DNA of 64,000 bases from Aphis gossypii. Taxonomy: Eukaryota > Arthropoda > Insecta > Hemiptera > Aphididae. Shown here piece after piece: positions 51,651 to 64,000 of this stretch. The translations under genes were made by a program, and so were the position numbers. The notes beneath the pieces were generated by a model. It saw nothing but the letters and a program-made list of their open reading frames with translations, searched no databases and was not told the DNA's origin. The stretch spans positions 67,247,260-67,311,259 of the forward strand of contig NC_065530.1 in assembly GCF_020184175.1 (NCBI RefSeq), written 5' to 3'. Numbering within the stretch: position 1 is the stretch's first letter; the number at the start of each line of letters is the position of its first letter.

Positions 51651-51659
51651 ATGTGGTAA

Positions 51660-52780
51660 GTATATGTATGTATTTATTTATAGATTTCTATCGTGCATTT
51701 ATAGCCTATTGTACAAGTACAATGTGTGTCTCTATGACGAAATTCTTTCTTTAGTGGTCTTTCACCAATTTTAAAACAAAACCATGTTTGTGAATAAATC
51801 CTACTAGTAATAAAAATTAATTCAAAACAGTTTTTAATAATTTTTCGACATAAAATATTCAAATAAGATAGAAACCAAAAAACTAATGTCCTTGGTCGTC
51901 AAGAAAGAGCTCTTTATCACTATTAAAAATAAATTCAAATATATTTTTATAATGAGTAAATGCTTCTAATATCGAACAAGTCTTCATCAAAGTTTTAGTT
52001 AATGTTATTACAATAAATTGTCTTTATACATTTATAATTGAGTATTTTTACCTAATATCGATTTATAGTAAGTTATATTTAAGTCACCTCTCAGTTATGA
52101 ATTCTCTAGATCCTTCCAATTTATTATTCCTAATTGTAAATTTAATATTAATAGTGGTAGTAATATTCCTCTTTATCCTATGAAAGTAACTAGTTTATTT
52201 TCAAATGTGTTAACTATCTTTCATCCTAGAGGTTACATATAGTTAAATTTATTCCAATTTAATAATATTGTTGATCCGTTTTAAATTTATACAAAAATAA
52301 TAAATACTACTTATATTTGTACACGCCTCGTTTTAACATAAAAATTATATGTACTATATAACAAGAACAAATTTAATCTGTATTATCAGTTAAGACCTGT
52401 ATGTCTTACTTAAACCATACATTTAAATTTCTGGGAATATATTGAATGTGTTGTGAAAATAATCAAGTGTTAGACTTCGTTAAGGGTCACTCGTAATAAT
52501 TTATAGATTTGAGATTATTTAAACTTCTATACTCGGCTTTAATTAGTTTTTTTAAACATTTTAAATTCAAATTAGAACAAAATTAGATGTTTAAAAGTAT
52601 ATTAATGATTTCAGTTATTTTGCTTGAATTTAAAAATATTATTCATGGATAATTAAAAGTTTTAAAGTATTATACTGTTATACTTTATAACTAAATGCAA
52701 CGTTTTCAGAAAAACTGATTCAACTTGTCGTATTACCTACTAACAGTAAAATAAATTACTTTAATAGCAATATAATTATA
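51660..52780. other. Gene-free AT-rich stretch
   Basis: No supported exon or RNA gene seen. Confidence 0.4.
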
Positions 52781-52784
52781 TCAT

Positions 52785-52935
52785 AAAATATACGACTGTT
52801 AGAGAGTCTTTGCTCAGAATCGTTTTTAGTATACAATGATTTATCATTGAATAAAATCCAGCACATACATTTCAGTGTCTTACTCCTTTATATATACACT
52901 TGACACTTACTATACAACAGAGCAGTTACTTAAAT
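52785..52935 (+). repeat. Dispersed repeat copy 3 (family B)
   Basis: ATAAAATATACGACTGTTAG, TTTGCTCAGAATCGTTTTTA, GTATACAATGATTTATCATT and CTATACAACAGAGCAGTTAC match the copies at 26085 and 38212. This copy is the fullest, joining both shared modules. Confidence 0.7.
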
Positions 52936-55900
52936 TCCTTTTTTTTATTGTCTATCAATAAAAACTTTTATAATAATATACACAAATTAATTTTTTTTTT
53001 TTTTTTTTTAAACAATATTATCGTAAAAGGTATAAGTACTTTCAATGATATGGCGGTTACTTTTCAAGATAATTTAACATAATCTTTAAAATCTTAAATA
53101 ATTTTCTACATTATTGTAAAAATTAAACTAACATTTATATTCTTATACTTGTTTTTTTATTAGTTTTATAAAATGTTTTCAGTTAAGCAATCATAATTAT
53201 TTAGAGAATATTGATAAGTTAAATACTAAACATTTTTACAAACATGAACACCACTATTCCATGACAAATTATTAGAAACTCAATTTTCTCGACAGAGTAA
53301 TAACAAGCTTAGTGAATCAATTTGTATAAACAGGTTATGCAACACGGATTTACTTATTAAAAATGGTGAGATAATGAAACACAATTGTTACTACTACCAC
53401 CACCACTTAAAAATTGTAAATCTTCGCGTGGCATCCCTTAAAAGTAATATAAAGTTATATGCCCTTTAAAAATAAAATATTTAATTTACTTTCTTTATGA
53501 TGTGCGTGACCTTTTTAAGTGCTTGCATACAATTTTAAATGCATTAAGATATGTCTAAATATGTATTATATTTTATTTGAATTTAAAGAGATATATACCC
53601 GTATAAATAATTTCGATTGTCAATACAGTGGTAAATAAAGATATAGGAAATAATATAGTATAATATTTCTAATTCTGAAAGTTAATCGTGACTGCAGATT
53701 TAATTTTTATTGTTTTTAAATACACCTTGACCCTTTTGATACAACTCTATTTGCGACTAATTGACAAGAAATATTCTTAGCATGATTTGAATTAATGCCA
53801 CGATAGCTCTTAATCTATTTGAAAAGAATATTGACGATATTTTTAGTACAAACTTAAAATGTATAAGTACGCGCGAGATTTAATAAATAAAAAAAAAAGT
53901 GTTTAAGAATATAGAACGGTTTATGATTAATACGTCCTAATACTTGAAATTGATGTCAATTAAAAAATAAATAGATATAAAATGTTGAATAATTTTATAA
54001 TTAATTTCTTAAACGCCGCAATAGGCTATAGTAACGATATAAAACAAGTATTCATTAAGAACTGAAAAATGTAATACTAAGTATTTATAATATTACATTT
54101 TGGTAAAATTTAAATTATTTATTATAGTCGTCACAATATACATTATAATATGCGTGTTATTGTTATATTATGATGTACTTAATTCCATAATTTAATTTTA
54201 TAATATATATAAATTAAAATAATATATACATAAAAAAATTACTATACAATAACTTATACGTGGAAAAATGTATTTAAATTTATCCAAACAACTAAGTATC
54301 ACAAATTGTTTTAAATATTTATGAAAGTCAATAAAATGGCTTTAATATTATGGAATGATGAAATATATTATTACCAGTAACTACACTACTTTTTCTGATA
54401 GTTTATACCTAAAAAAAATTATACACATAATATTATATTAAGTCAACAGATGTGTATACTTCAGACAGTTATTAATTGATACATTGGTTAATGGTCATAG
54501 TAATATAGATATATATTTTTGCTAGATTAAATGTATCAAAACTACCAATAGGTAACCTATTTGACAAATGTAATCACTCTTATATTATATAAGTAAAGAT
54601 CTTCAATATTCATTTATCGTTATCTAATATGCTTATATTATTTTGTATCGATTCCCTTGCTTAAATAAAATAATGAAATTATATTAGAATTCATTATGAT
54701 AATTGTAATGTGTTAAGTAAAAGAAATTTAACTCAATTCATGAAAATCAATCAAAAGGTCAAAAAGATCAATCAAAGTATATTCATTCATTTCATTCATT
54801 TTTTCACCAAAAAATAATGTCTATAAACGTTACTTTATGTAGTATGCAGTGTACAATTAAGCTAACTAGGATGAATTGTAACTGTAAGCATGCTTTTTTT
54901 TTAAATACGTAAGTATATACTCAATAATCATGCTTGTTATGTTATAATTCATCACTAATCCTATATAGATATTATTTAAATTACTATATTGTCGATAGCC
55001 ACAATGCCGCCATTACATGTGAAAGGGTTTGTATGCAAAAGTAAACAGGAGGTCTAACCGTTCTAACCTAACCTAATCTACTACTATCAACTCATTTTAA
55101 TTTATAAATTAACTTCTTAACTATACACGTATCATTTACAATAGGCACCGATACAAATTATTTTTATTAAAAAGTAGAAAAAGTGATTTTTATTTTTTTA
55201 TTTTGTAATAAAGTAATTGCACATTTCTTAAAAGTTATCTTAAACTCTTAAGGATCTTTAATTTACTTAGTAAAACCTATGTGAAGTCCAACAGACATAA
55301 ACTATGAAGATCGATTTTTTATTTTATTTATTTTTCAATTTCAATTATTTCTTTAAATAAATAATAGGTAACTATAATATTTTTTACGAGTGTCCCGTGA
55401 GGATTTACCCATTACCCATAGTGAAGGAAGTATCAACAGAACAAAAACTAGTTTTTTAAAATTTTTCTAGAAATTAAAAACTATTAAAAATTATGAGGTT
55501 AATAAAAATAAAATTACATTTTCTTTTAAAAACAATATTTTAATTTAAATCTGTTTGCCCTAATATTAATAATTACAAATTAAATTTGTTAAGTTTTTAT
55601 TTTCCTATTTCAGTACTCATAGTATTATGTTAATTATATTCAGTTTGATAATAACAAAGAGTTTATACTTAATAGATCAATGGATATTGTATAAGGTAAT
55701 AACAGTAACCATAATATTAAAAAAAAATTGTAGTTTGTAGTTAAAAATGTTTAATCATGAAAATACGATTTTATCATTTGAATGTTTCTAATTCTTAAAA
55801 AAAACTCTGATGTGAGATGTCCACAACTACTATTATAGATAATAATATTCCTTTCTCCGATCAACAAAAACATAATAAATTAACAATAGGTACTTTAAAC

Positions 55901-58760
55901 TTACTATAGGTGCGATTTGGGAGGGGGAGATTTGGAGGGGCTTAGCTTACTTAGTATTTTAATTGAAGTTTTAAATTCTGCATAAATAATCTAATCTACA
56001 TTAGGTAAAATGTTGTTTGAAAAAATAATTTTCTTAAGTTTAAGCAACAATTCGTTTGTTTTCCATAGTAGAAATCGGATGAACTCATAGATAACAGTAG
56101 GTATAGATTCATTCTAGGCTAAATATATTTATCCGTGGTTGTAATAATAGTATTATGAATTACAATACATTACTGATGACATTTTAATTTTTCTAGAATA
56201 TAATTGATGGTTGTGTATTTTTAGTACTGATTTTATTTTTTACAACAGTCCCCATCATTACGTTGAATACTTGTATTTCAATTCCCATTTTCGTAACTTA
56301 TAAATCATAACAATATTACTTATTAGTTTATGAATTTAATAATTTGTTTATAAGTTATAACGAAGTTTGCTATTGAAAAAACATGCAGTTTTTAGTTTTG
56401 TGATTTTTAACTTATGTATAATTTAAAATATTTTCTTATCAATGTTAGCCCTGTGATATGCAAAATATAATTCTCAGCAATAAAGAATATTACAAATTTG
56501 CATCGAACTTCAATTAGTCAAGATAGATCTACTAATTTATCGATAACTTATAATGAACGAAATTTGTCAAATAAATTAATTATCCGATAATCTAGTCTTG
56601 GATAAATATGCAATTTCTAATCGACAGTTACGATTATAAATATTTATATACCTAAGTATCTAAATGTTGTTATTTGTTTTATTAAAATATTTCTATTTCA
56701 GTAATATATTTATTATAATATATTAATTGTATTAAATGTAGGAGTATGAGTAAGAAAAACATACATCATAATATGTTGTATATTACACAAATTAATATAA
56801 GTTAAAAAAATAGGTATTTGAATAGGGAGTGTGGAAGACAGTGGCCTCCATGTGTCTGTTTCATTTTAATATGTAAAGCACCTCAAAGTAAAAAACTGAA
56901 TTTGCACCTAGGGTATGCCTTAAATTAATCTAAAAAATACCTATAAAATTTAAAAGACAGAGGGGGGAGGCCATTTAAAAATTGAAAGCCACTTACAGTA
57001 CACGCCTTACACATCCAATAGTTGCAGCACTATAGATAGCCATAATATATGGCCATAGAATAATATGCAATAATATTTGTTTTATTCGGATGAATATTTA
57101 AGTCTAGTGTCCGGTGACAAGGATTATTCTAATGAGTACGTTTTGAAAAATACTACTTAATCATAAATAATATGTAGGTGTAGCGCTATTTAACGAGCAC
57201 CCATTGTTTGTAGTTTTAACTAAAGTTTCATCTTTTCATTATATACGTACCTACTACATTATATACAATTGAATAAATATATTTAAATACCTATTGAAAT
57301 GATAATAATAATGTAGCGAATAACGATACAATTAATTTAACGAAAAAGCGACAACAATAAGCCTCATCGAAACTCATTTAATCGATATGAAGCGTGTATA
57401 CACGTTTGATGATTAAACAATATTTGATTCGCACGCGTTGACACATAATAGGTATTATATTATACACCATAATATTACTTTAGGTGTAAATCGTCTGTAA
57501 TTATTAAGGATACTTAAACACTGAGCAAAATATGCAAGATACGGGAAAATTCACATTTTAAGAGCAAATTAATTAATCCTATTAAGAGTCGATAAACGGA
57601 TCAACCAACAAATATTAAGATAAAAAAATAAGAGCAACCAAAATGAAATATTTAAGTTGAATTTAATTTATGACTTAAATTTTTCCCAACGGAAAAATTT
57701 CAAAATAATTATTGTTCGCATTGTTAAACGATTAATTATCTTATGCTCTTATGCACAATATATATATTATAGATTTATAATATTTTTTGACATATTTTAA
57801 AAATATATATTTATATTAATAAAAAAATTATTATAGGCGGTGTACCTACCGTTTTATGGGTTGTACATATAGAGCTAACTCTTAAATTCAGTGGGCAATT
57901 AATTATCTCGACTACAGTTCACTTGACATAGGTACTTTTATTTATCATGATTTATTTTTAATTGTGATATTGTATATATTGAACTATTATACACTGATTG
58001 ATTAGAATGAGTTTGAATTACAGTAATCATGGGAATTTAACTCTTTTAGAAGATCGTAACGTGAAATTCTAATCACTTCGCATAACGCTACAATAATAGT
58101 ACATTATAATAATAATATATTATACCAGTCACAGAGTATTTCACGATAAAATAGAAAATGAATTATTAAAGTCACGGAGAGCAATGCCTTCCCAGCAATC
58201 ACATTTCCATAAATCACAATAACGCTTATTTCTTTACAACAAAACATATAAACTATAATAATAATTATACAGTTGATATCGGTACGTATTGTAATAAGTA
58301 TACGAATTTTATAAGAAACCGCCACGCCGTTTTGCAATCGTCATGGTTTTGGGTAAACGCCCGAGGACGATAATCGATAACGTACATAAAGACGTAATAT
58401 AAGCACTCCAATATTACCGTTATTATAGAACCTGGTCCAAGTAATACAACAGGTGTGGCATCGGAGATTGAAAATGATCTATAATATTAGTTATGTTACC
58501 TAGTATGCATCAACCAAGGTTACGCAGAGATCCTGGGAATAATTTATGTGTACGATTTCTGAATAATGAATAATATCACGCTTTTTAAATATCGATCACA
58601 GTGTGATATTATAACAGGTAATAATATATAGGTATTGACTATAGCCGGCAAAACGATGCGATTTATATGGTTCACACAATAGCTAGATGGTTAACGATTG
58701 TGTATAATCGTATAGATTACGAAAAACGATGGGGATGAGAGTACTCATACCAGGTGTGAA
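52936..58760. other. Gene-free AT-rich stretch
   Basis: T tract at 52990-53009, an ATTCATTC-type tract near 54781-54800, otherwise featureless. No supported exon. Confidence 0.45.
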
Positions 58761-58849
58761 CTATTAAAATACACTATATTTAACACTTTTATATAAATAC
58801 TCAAGTCGAGTAAACAGTGGTAGGTATAACTCAGTCTATTTCTGAATAT

Positions 58850-59010
58850 AGGAGCGACAGAAAAGCATTTCAGAAGCAGCAATGGTCCTAAACGAACCGT
58901 TATAAGTCTAAGAAGAAAAAGAAGTAAACAGTGGTGCCTACGTAGGCCACCAAGTAGTGAAAATTCACCCGTTTTATACCACAAATCGTGCTTAAATACA
59001 TTTGAAAGGA
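58850..59010 (+). pseudogene. Possible transposase fragment
   Basis: A plus-strand frame reads GATEKHFRSSNGPKRTVISL then RRKRSKQWCLRRPPSSENSP before a stop. The basic RRKRxxQW motif vaguely recalls the N-terminus of Harbinger-type proteins (RRxxxxWVRP). No catalytic part; identification weak. Confidence 0.22.
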
Positions 59011-59111
59011 GGCCATCCTGAAGTAAACACTAAAACTTCTCAACTCATCACAAAGTTATATTTTTATTGTTTATAGGTGCGTTCGTACTATGATATTATG
59101 ATAGAAAAACG

Positions 59112-59266
59112 CAGGCACGTACACAAAAAAAAATTTCAGAGGGAGGTTCATAAAAAAATTTACAATAATCAATATTTATCGATGAATGATGATATAAATA
59201 AACTACACAGCTATTAATTTTCGGGAGGGGTTTGAACCCCCAAAACCCCCCTTGTATATGTGCCAG
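59112..59266. mobile_element. Short TIR element with G/C-tract arms
   Basis: Left CAGGCACGTACACAA and right TTGTATATGTGCCAG (reversed CTGGCACATATACAA) pair at 12 of 15 positions. The right arm has GGGTTTTGGGGGTT on its complement and GAACCCCCAAAACCCCCC on the plus strand. About 155 bp, non-coding. Confidence 0.4.
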
Positions 59267-59849
59267 GAAGAACGTGAAGATAAAGGAGCGTTTTATCAAA
59301 TCGTTGAGCTTTAATATTGAAAAATTAAAATTTGATGAAAATTTGATGAAACATCATAGTTGGCAGCGTCAAGCATTTATGATTGATTTAGTTTTTTTTC
59401 TGATGGGAAAGAGGAGGTTAAAACTATAGCTATTACAAGTTCATGGAAAACCTGTGGGCGCCTGTGTAAATTGATTAGAATTCACGGTGCGAAATTACAA
59501 TGCAACTATTGTGTGAAACATTACCAATATATATATCGTGATATTATCATTATCAGAACAGACGAAATAGTGCGTATGATAAAAAATTTAAGACTAATAA
59601 TACGTGTAACAAACGCAAACAGTGTCCATTGGACACATTCGGCATGCAAGGCAGGGTGCGCGTGTCGGACACGCGTTATCTGCAGGCGGCAAAGCGATTC
59701 ATACTTAAATATTATTTAAAAAAACACTACAACACAGCGTATACGACGTACACTATACGAACGGAAAACAGACTCATTTCAATATGATATCAGATATTAT
59801 TATTGCGATGTATATATACATATATTATATTATGTAAATCGTATGTAAG

Positions 59850-61050
59850 AATCGTGGATTTCAAACGCCGGCGGTATATTATAGATCCGAGACCTGCCGG
59901 GACGAGCGATCGATCGACGACGGGATGAGAGAAAGCCGAAAGAAAAAAAAACCGTCTCTATATCGGTCTACTGCATCGTTACACGCGGCGTTTCGGTCCG
60001 AAAACCGTTGTCCGTCCTCGACGAAGCTGCGCGGATGACCGCGGTGAAAATCGACGGTTTAAATAATTACAAACACGACAATAATAGGTACTACAAACGT
60101 TGCACACACATCAAAACGCTACGTACCCATCGTACACACCTACATGATATATTTACACTACAATACTATAAAATATACGGTTACGTATAATATTTATATA
60201 ATATACTTATAATATAATAAACTTACAAACATATAAATATAAATGCACACACACACATAAATATTTAACACTACATTATATATATATATACACACACATA
60301 AATTACGCACACGTGTATATTATAACACACATACTAATGACGAGTACCTGTGCAGTTGTATATTGTGTACTTTGGTAAAAGGGCACATCGGTCATACGCA
60401 CGTGAACACACTGACTTAAAGTATTGTTGTTGTTATTATTATTATGATTTTTTTTTATTATTATTATTATTACTATCGTTGTTATTATTGTTGTACTATA
60501 CTGGCGTGCGGCCGAGAAAAGTCGTCGTGCTCATGCGGCGGCCGCTGGTCCGGGACTGTGGAAGCTGTGCGAGCAATCCCGCCGGCAGGTCAGGGGGCTC
60601 ATTGATTTTCGGCACCCGTTGTCGTCTCGCCCGCTCCCCCGCTCCGCAGCGGCCACGCGCGCCCGTCACCACGCGCGGGTCACATTGCACCGAAGCAGAA
60701 CGCTTCACGCCCAACCAATCGCCGAGTGCATCGATTCCGAAAAATACGCCCCGGTGGTGGCATCCGTCCCCGGGTCGGGGTGCTGTGGGAGGGTGGCTCT
60801 GTGAGCGTGTCTGTGTGTGTGTGTGTTCAGAGGGTGTGTGGACCACCCTCGCGCCTTGGACGCGGCGTGGCGACGGCGAGAAGAGAGCGTTGTTGTAGTA
60901 ATATAAAATAATTATCGTTCCGGGAGGGGACTGAAGCAGGCAGATATCACCAAGTCGACCGGGAAATGAAAACAATATGGCACGTTGGCTGCTGAAAACA
61001 ATATTGTTTCGCCGGCCGTTTATTTATAGCCGACTAATGTTCTCGGTCGA
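59850..61050. promoter_or_regulatory. CpG-rich promoter-like block
   Basis: GC- and CpG-rich sequence (strongest 60500-60960) in AT-rich surroundings, with overlapping unrecognisable frames on both strands, TTATTA and GTGTGT microsatellites and a minus-strand donor-like CTGCACAG|GTACTC at 60346. It fits a transcription start region, possibly a distal first exon for mAChR-A on the minus strand or for a gene to the right. Inference only. Confidence 0.4.
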
Positions 61051-61127
61051 TGAAGACCGCATAATATTGTTTTAATATCAAACATTATACCTAAACTTAC
61101 CTATATGTCATATTATAATAAAACACA

Positions 61128-61158
<31 letters not shown>
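61128..61158. repeat. (ATT)n trinucleotide microsatellite
   Basis: Uninterrupted ATT/TTA units, about ten copies. Confidence 0.85.
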
Positions 61159-61159
61159 A

Positions 61160-62309
61160 AGGACACCTTTTCACTGAGGCTTTATATACCTATATGACCG
61201 TCTTCGATCAATTATGCAGGTTGCCGCTATGACACTTTCGGAAAGTTATTCAGTTAAAAATACATTACCTGTGATATTATTATACGAGTAGTAGTTGTAT
61301 GTAATTACATAGTAATATTATTTATATAATATTATCACTTACACGTGCAAATACGATGCAAGACATCGGAGTAGTGAAATTGCCTATATTAAACGCCGTC
61401 ATTGAGTTCGCTATTGAATACGTGTGCTATCTACTGTCAGCTACAACGGGCACATAATAGATACGATACAGGTGTTGGGATGTGTGAACAGTTCGAAACC
61501 GTTCAATGTCCATGAATTTTCGGTTTAATGTGTGCTCTGATTTACGTTAACTATTGTAATTAAATTTAATAAGCCCAAGTACCACGTTGGTGGAATACAT
61601 GCGTTGGACAAGGTTATTTAATATTACCAACAAAAAATAATCAAACACAAATCAATGCATTGAAAATCATTAAAAACATTTACATCGCTACATTTTAATA
61701 AAAAGTACTAGATTAAGGAATAAACAATGTTACCAAGTAGAGAAGAATACTTTATAATTTATTTTATATAATGGGTATGTTATATAATAATATATATTAT
61801 TATAATATATTTATTTTTGAATCAAGTAAAAACAACCATTTGGAAATAAATTATATCATTTAAAGTAATTTTTAGCTTTTAAATCATAAGATATAGAATA
61901 CAGATAGGTATGGTTAGTATGGTTTTTCATCAATGCTTTAGTCTTTAATACAAAATAAATAGGATAAATATATTAAACCCGTACATAAAGTTCATCAAGT
62001 TTAGGTGGGTAAATTACACACATACATGATTAAGGTTTGACTAGCATCGGTTTTTTTAAAAAAAACATAGGTATCAAAGTATAAGTATGTGTGATTATAG
62101 TTTTAATGTTTTATTATACTTTTTAACCAAGTGTATTTTAAAAACAATAGAAGTATACTACTTAGGATTATTCATACCTATATTGTTATTAATCAACAAC
62201 GATAAACTTTAATATTATTAAATCGTTTTATGTATCTAAGAAATTATTCTAAACTATATTCTAATATAATTTATCTATATGTTTTGATTATTATTATTAG
62301 TATTATTAT
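61160..62309. other. Intergenic region and VPS13-like 3' side
   Basis: AT-rich, no exon seen. The 3' UTR of the VPS13-like gene starts at 62309 going left. Confidence 0.4.
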
Positions 62310-62450
62310 TTAAGAATTGAGAGGTTTATCCTCATATCCTAAAACCATAACTTGTTGAATTTTATTCTTGATCCATTTCAATGTTGTTTTATCGTTGTAT
62401 TCAATACATTTTTCATCTCCGCGGAAAAAATAACTCGAATGATGTTCATC
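62310..62450 (-). CDS. VPS13-like last exon
   Basis: Acceptor GTTATAG. 46 codons from DEHHSSYFFRGDEKCIEY through WIKNKIQQVMV to DKPLNS and TAA. Confidence 0.78.
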   Translation of the reverse strand, partial: DEHHSSYFFRGDEKCIEYNDKTTLKWIKNKIQQVMVLGYEDKPLNS

Positions 62451-63893
62451 CTATAACAAAAAAATATAATAATAAATAATAAGTGTTTTAATCACTAAAA
62501 TTATTATTTAAAAAAATAATGTACTCTTTGTCACTTACTTGCCGAACTTTGAATATTAATTTATTTTCTTCAATTGTTGGTACATCTATAATGTTATCAA
62601 TATAAATACTCCATTCAATTTCCCATGGTCCTTTAGTGCGGTATTTTTCAACTAAAATTACTCGTCTAAAATAATGTTTAAATTAATAAAAAAAAAATTA
62701 ATATTAAATTGTACGCACCTTAATGTTATAAGTAAGACTTTTTTCCCCTCTGGGAGGAAACTCACGTGTGCCCAATAACCATCATTTGATAGAGAGCGAC
62801 TCAACATTTTAAACAAATGTAGACCAACAGCTTCATACATAGAATAGCTTTTCATTCCCTAAAACATTTATTTTATTTTTTAAATATTTAAATAATAATT
62901 ATTTACACTACAAACCATTGGATTGACGTATCTCGGAATTCGTGCTCGCATCACAACCTCTTCTCCCGATTCAATAATTCTAAAATCACACAATGTATTT
63001 TCTCAATAAGTTCGCAAATAATTTAGTTTATAATACCTTTTAACTCCATCATAAGCCATTGACACCTTGTCGGAAACGTTTGATTTTGACAGGACTGCCA
63101 GTAAGTTCCGACCGGGACCTCTAAAGAATGATTCTGCAGCACTATCGTCCTCTCCACCTTGATATTTCATGTTAAATGAATTATCATAATGTAATCTATG
63201 TAAATAATATGAATTCAACTCACCAATATGAGGTCTTTGTATTGCACCAGACATAGATAACAAAACAGACATTTCTGTTCCTTTGTGGGCAGAAATCATT
63301 CGTTCCGGCAATGGTTCCTCAAAATTCCATTTTTCTTCACTTTCAATAGATGTAAATGAACCTTCTTGTACTTCACACATAAAAGGCCCTAAGTGTTCCT
63401 GTAAAAATATAATAATACAATAATTGGTGTGAAGTGTTAAATAATGAATAATATTCTGCTTACATCCAAATTTAGTTTTTCAATTTGAATCTCATCAGAT
63501 TCGTAAATGTTTTCCAATACGTCCAAATTGAAAATAGAAACATGGCATTGTTTTAATAACTGCCGTGCATAATATTTCAATCCATAACTAAACATTGAGT
63601 TAAATGAGTCTTTATAAAGTCCTTTTCGTGATAAGCTATTCACACTAAAATAATTAAACGGAGTATTAATATAATTTACAACAAACAATTACCAAATCAT
63701 ACTTGAGATTTACGGCTTTTATATCACTTAAACGGTTCGAATGGCCATCGAGTATATACAAAAGAGCATCTGTTGCAAAACTATTAGAGCTCTTCAGCGA
63801 GCTGAGTTCGGGTACTTTAGCCGAAAAACTTAATTGTACATTAAATGGAGAACAATAAAAGTATTCGACAAACACCTTTCCTGATTTTCTCCC
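62310..63893 (-). CDS. VPS13-like bridge lipid-transfer protein, C-terminal exons (partial)
   Basis: Partial gene: last 401 residues of a VPS13-family protein. These are very large rod-shaped proteins that move lipids between membranes at contact sites, and their C-terminus binds the acceptor membrane. Exons 63893-63703, 63644-63464, 63398-63037, 62979-62916, 62858-62719, 62665-62539 and 62450-62310 join in phase to 1206 nt with TAA at 62310-62312. Family links: KVFVEYFYCSPFNVQLSFS (family KxYxExxxxxPIxxxLSF), QLLKQCHVSIFNLDVLEN (QVLKQFYxLxLGLDVLGNP), and SFFRGPGRNLLAVLSK...AYDGVKR (GFFKGxGKGLxGxxxxP...TFxGIKR), then a PH-like tail ending DKPLNS. The normally conserved GLVxGxxxGVxDxFYEPxxG and TVGGAAG stretches are not recognisable, so the protein is divergent. 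Earlier exons lie right of the window. Subfamily (A/C or D) not decided. Confidence 0.72.
62539..62665 (-). CDS. VPS13-like exon, PH-like domain middle
   Basis: Encodes RVILVEKYRTKGPWEIEWSI and IIDVPTIEENKLIFKVRQ, donor CAA|GTAAGT. Confidence 0.78.
62719..62858 (-). CDS. VPS13-like exon, PH-like domain start
   Basis: Encodes GMKSYSMYEAVGLHLFKML and YWAHVSFLPEGKKVLLITL, donor AG|GTGCGT. The pattern matches the start of the PH-like domain (YxxxEAxGxxLL...FLPEGKKVLLIT). Confidence 0.75.
62916..62979 (-). CDS. VPS13-like short exon
   Basis: 64 nt. Encodes IIESGEEVVMRARIPRYVNP, matching the family's RxPRxxxxxGxxxxY linker between the C-terminal domain and the PH-like domain. Confidence 0.75.
63037..63398 (-). 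CDS. VPS13-like exon, diverged C-terminal domain
   Basis: Acceptor TTTACAG, donor AG|GTATTA. Encodes an acidic stretch, EMSVLLSMSGAIQRPHIG, then AESFFRGPGRNLLAVLSK and MAYDGVKR. The Gly-rich helices usual here are replaced by unrelated sequence. Confidence 0.75.
63464..63644 (-). CDS. VPS13-like exon, QLLKQ motif
   Basis: Acceptor GTTTTAG-like, donor GAT|GTAAGC. Encodes FSYGLKYYARQLLKQCHVSI then FNLDVLENIYES, aligning with the last stretch before the VPS13 C-terminal domain. Confidence 0.75.
63703..63893 (-). CDS. VPS13-like exon (first in window)
   Basis: Acceptor ATTTTAG, donor CAA|GTATGA. Encodes GRKSGKVFVEYFYCSPFNVQ and SFATDALLYILDG. Leaves in phase 2. No further exon was recognised at 63894-64000. 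Confidence 0.75.
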
Positions 63894-64000
63894 CTAAAAT
63901 ATATTCGTTGATTTCGTTAACAATATCATAAAAAAAAACTAATTACATATTATCCAGACTACCGATATCAATAAAGAATTATTTGAACTAGCATAGTATT

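Noticed and set aside
60350..60975. Overlapping ORFs of 159-182 codons on both strands.
   Set aside because: Long only because the block is GC-rich; low-complexity, no domain, no consistent splice sites.

Overview
This is eukaryotic DNA, most likely from an aphid or close hemipteran relative. It is very AT-rich, with long introns, GT/AG-spliced exons and many degraded DNA transposons. It carries insect-type neuropeptide and receptor genes. The aphid assignment is inference from the repeat style (TAGGTACCTAC-type motifs, CAGTGGCGTA termini) and the protein sequences; no species marker was read.

Layout. 1-2.2 kb: last coding exon and 3' UTR of an allatostatin-A (FGL-amide) precursor gene on the plus strand; its upstream exons lie left of the window. 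2.2-11 kb: no gene seen, one dispersed repeat. 11.0-23.0 kb: a nine-exon gene on the minus strand, reconstructed by matching splice phases, encoding a 1178-residue FG nucleoporin that I identify as a POM121 homologue. Its introns hold two hAT-type MITEs (one with a perfect 8-bp target duplication) and a Harbinger transposase relic. 23-31.9 kb: gene-free and repeat-bearing, with a pogo/Tigger-like relic, a ~670-bp terminal-inverted-repeat element and a CAGTGGCGTA element. 32.0-42.0 kb: a five-exon minus-strand gene for an A-type muscarinic acetylcholine receptor (594 residues), preceded by a CpG-rich trinucleotide-repeat leader with an upstream ORF; a LINE reverse-transcriptase relic sits in intron 1. 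42.3-62.3 kb: largely gene-free, with a DUF4817/mariner-type transposase relic at 47.1 kb, an unexplained GC-richer block at 50.7-51.65 kb and a CpG-rich promoter-like block at 59.85-61.05 kb. 62.3-63.9 kb: the last seven exons of a VPS13-like bridge lipid-transfer protein gene on the minus strand, running off the right edge.

The four genes do not form a pathway. Two belong to neuronal signalling (AstA peptides and a muscarinic receptor), one to the nuclear pore and one to membrane-contact lipid transport. Exon junctions of the three spliced genes were checked by phase: POM121 3537 nt, mAChR-A 1785 nt and the VPS13 part 1206 nt are all multiples of three with no internal stop. No prokaryotic-type system, CRISPR array, tRNA or rRNA gene was seen. 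The most interesting items are the apparently transmembrane-less insect POM121 and the diverged VPS13 tail.
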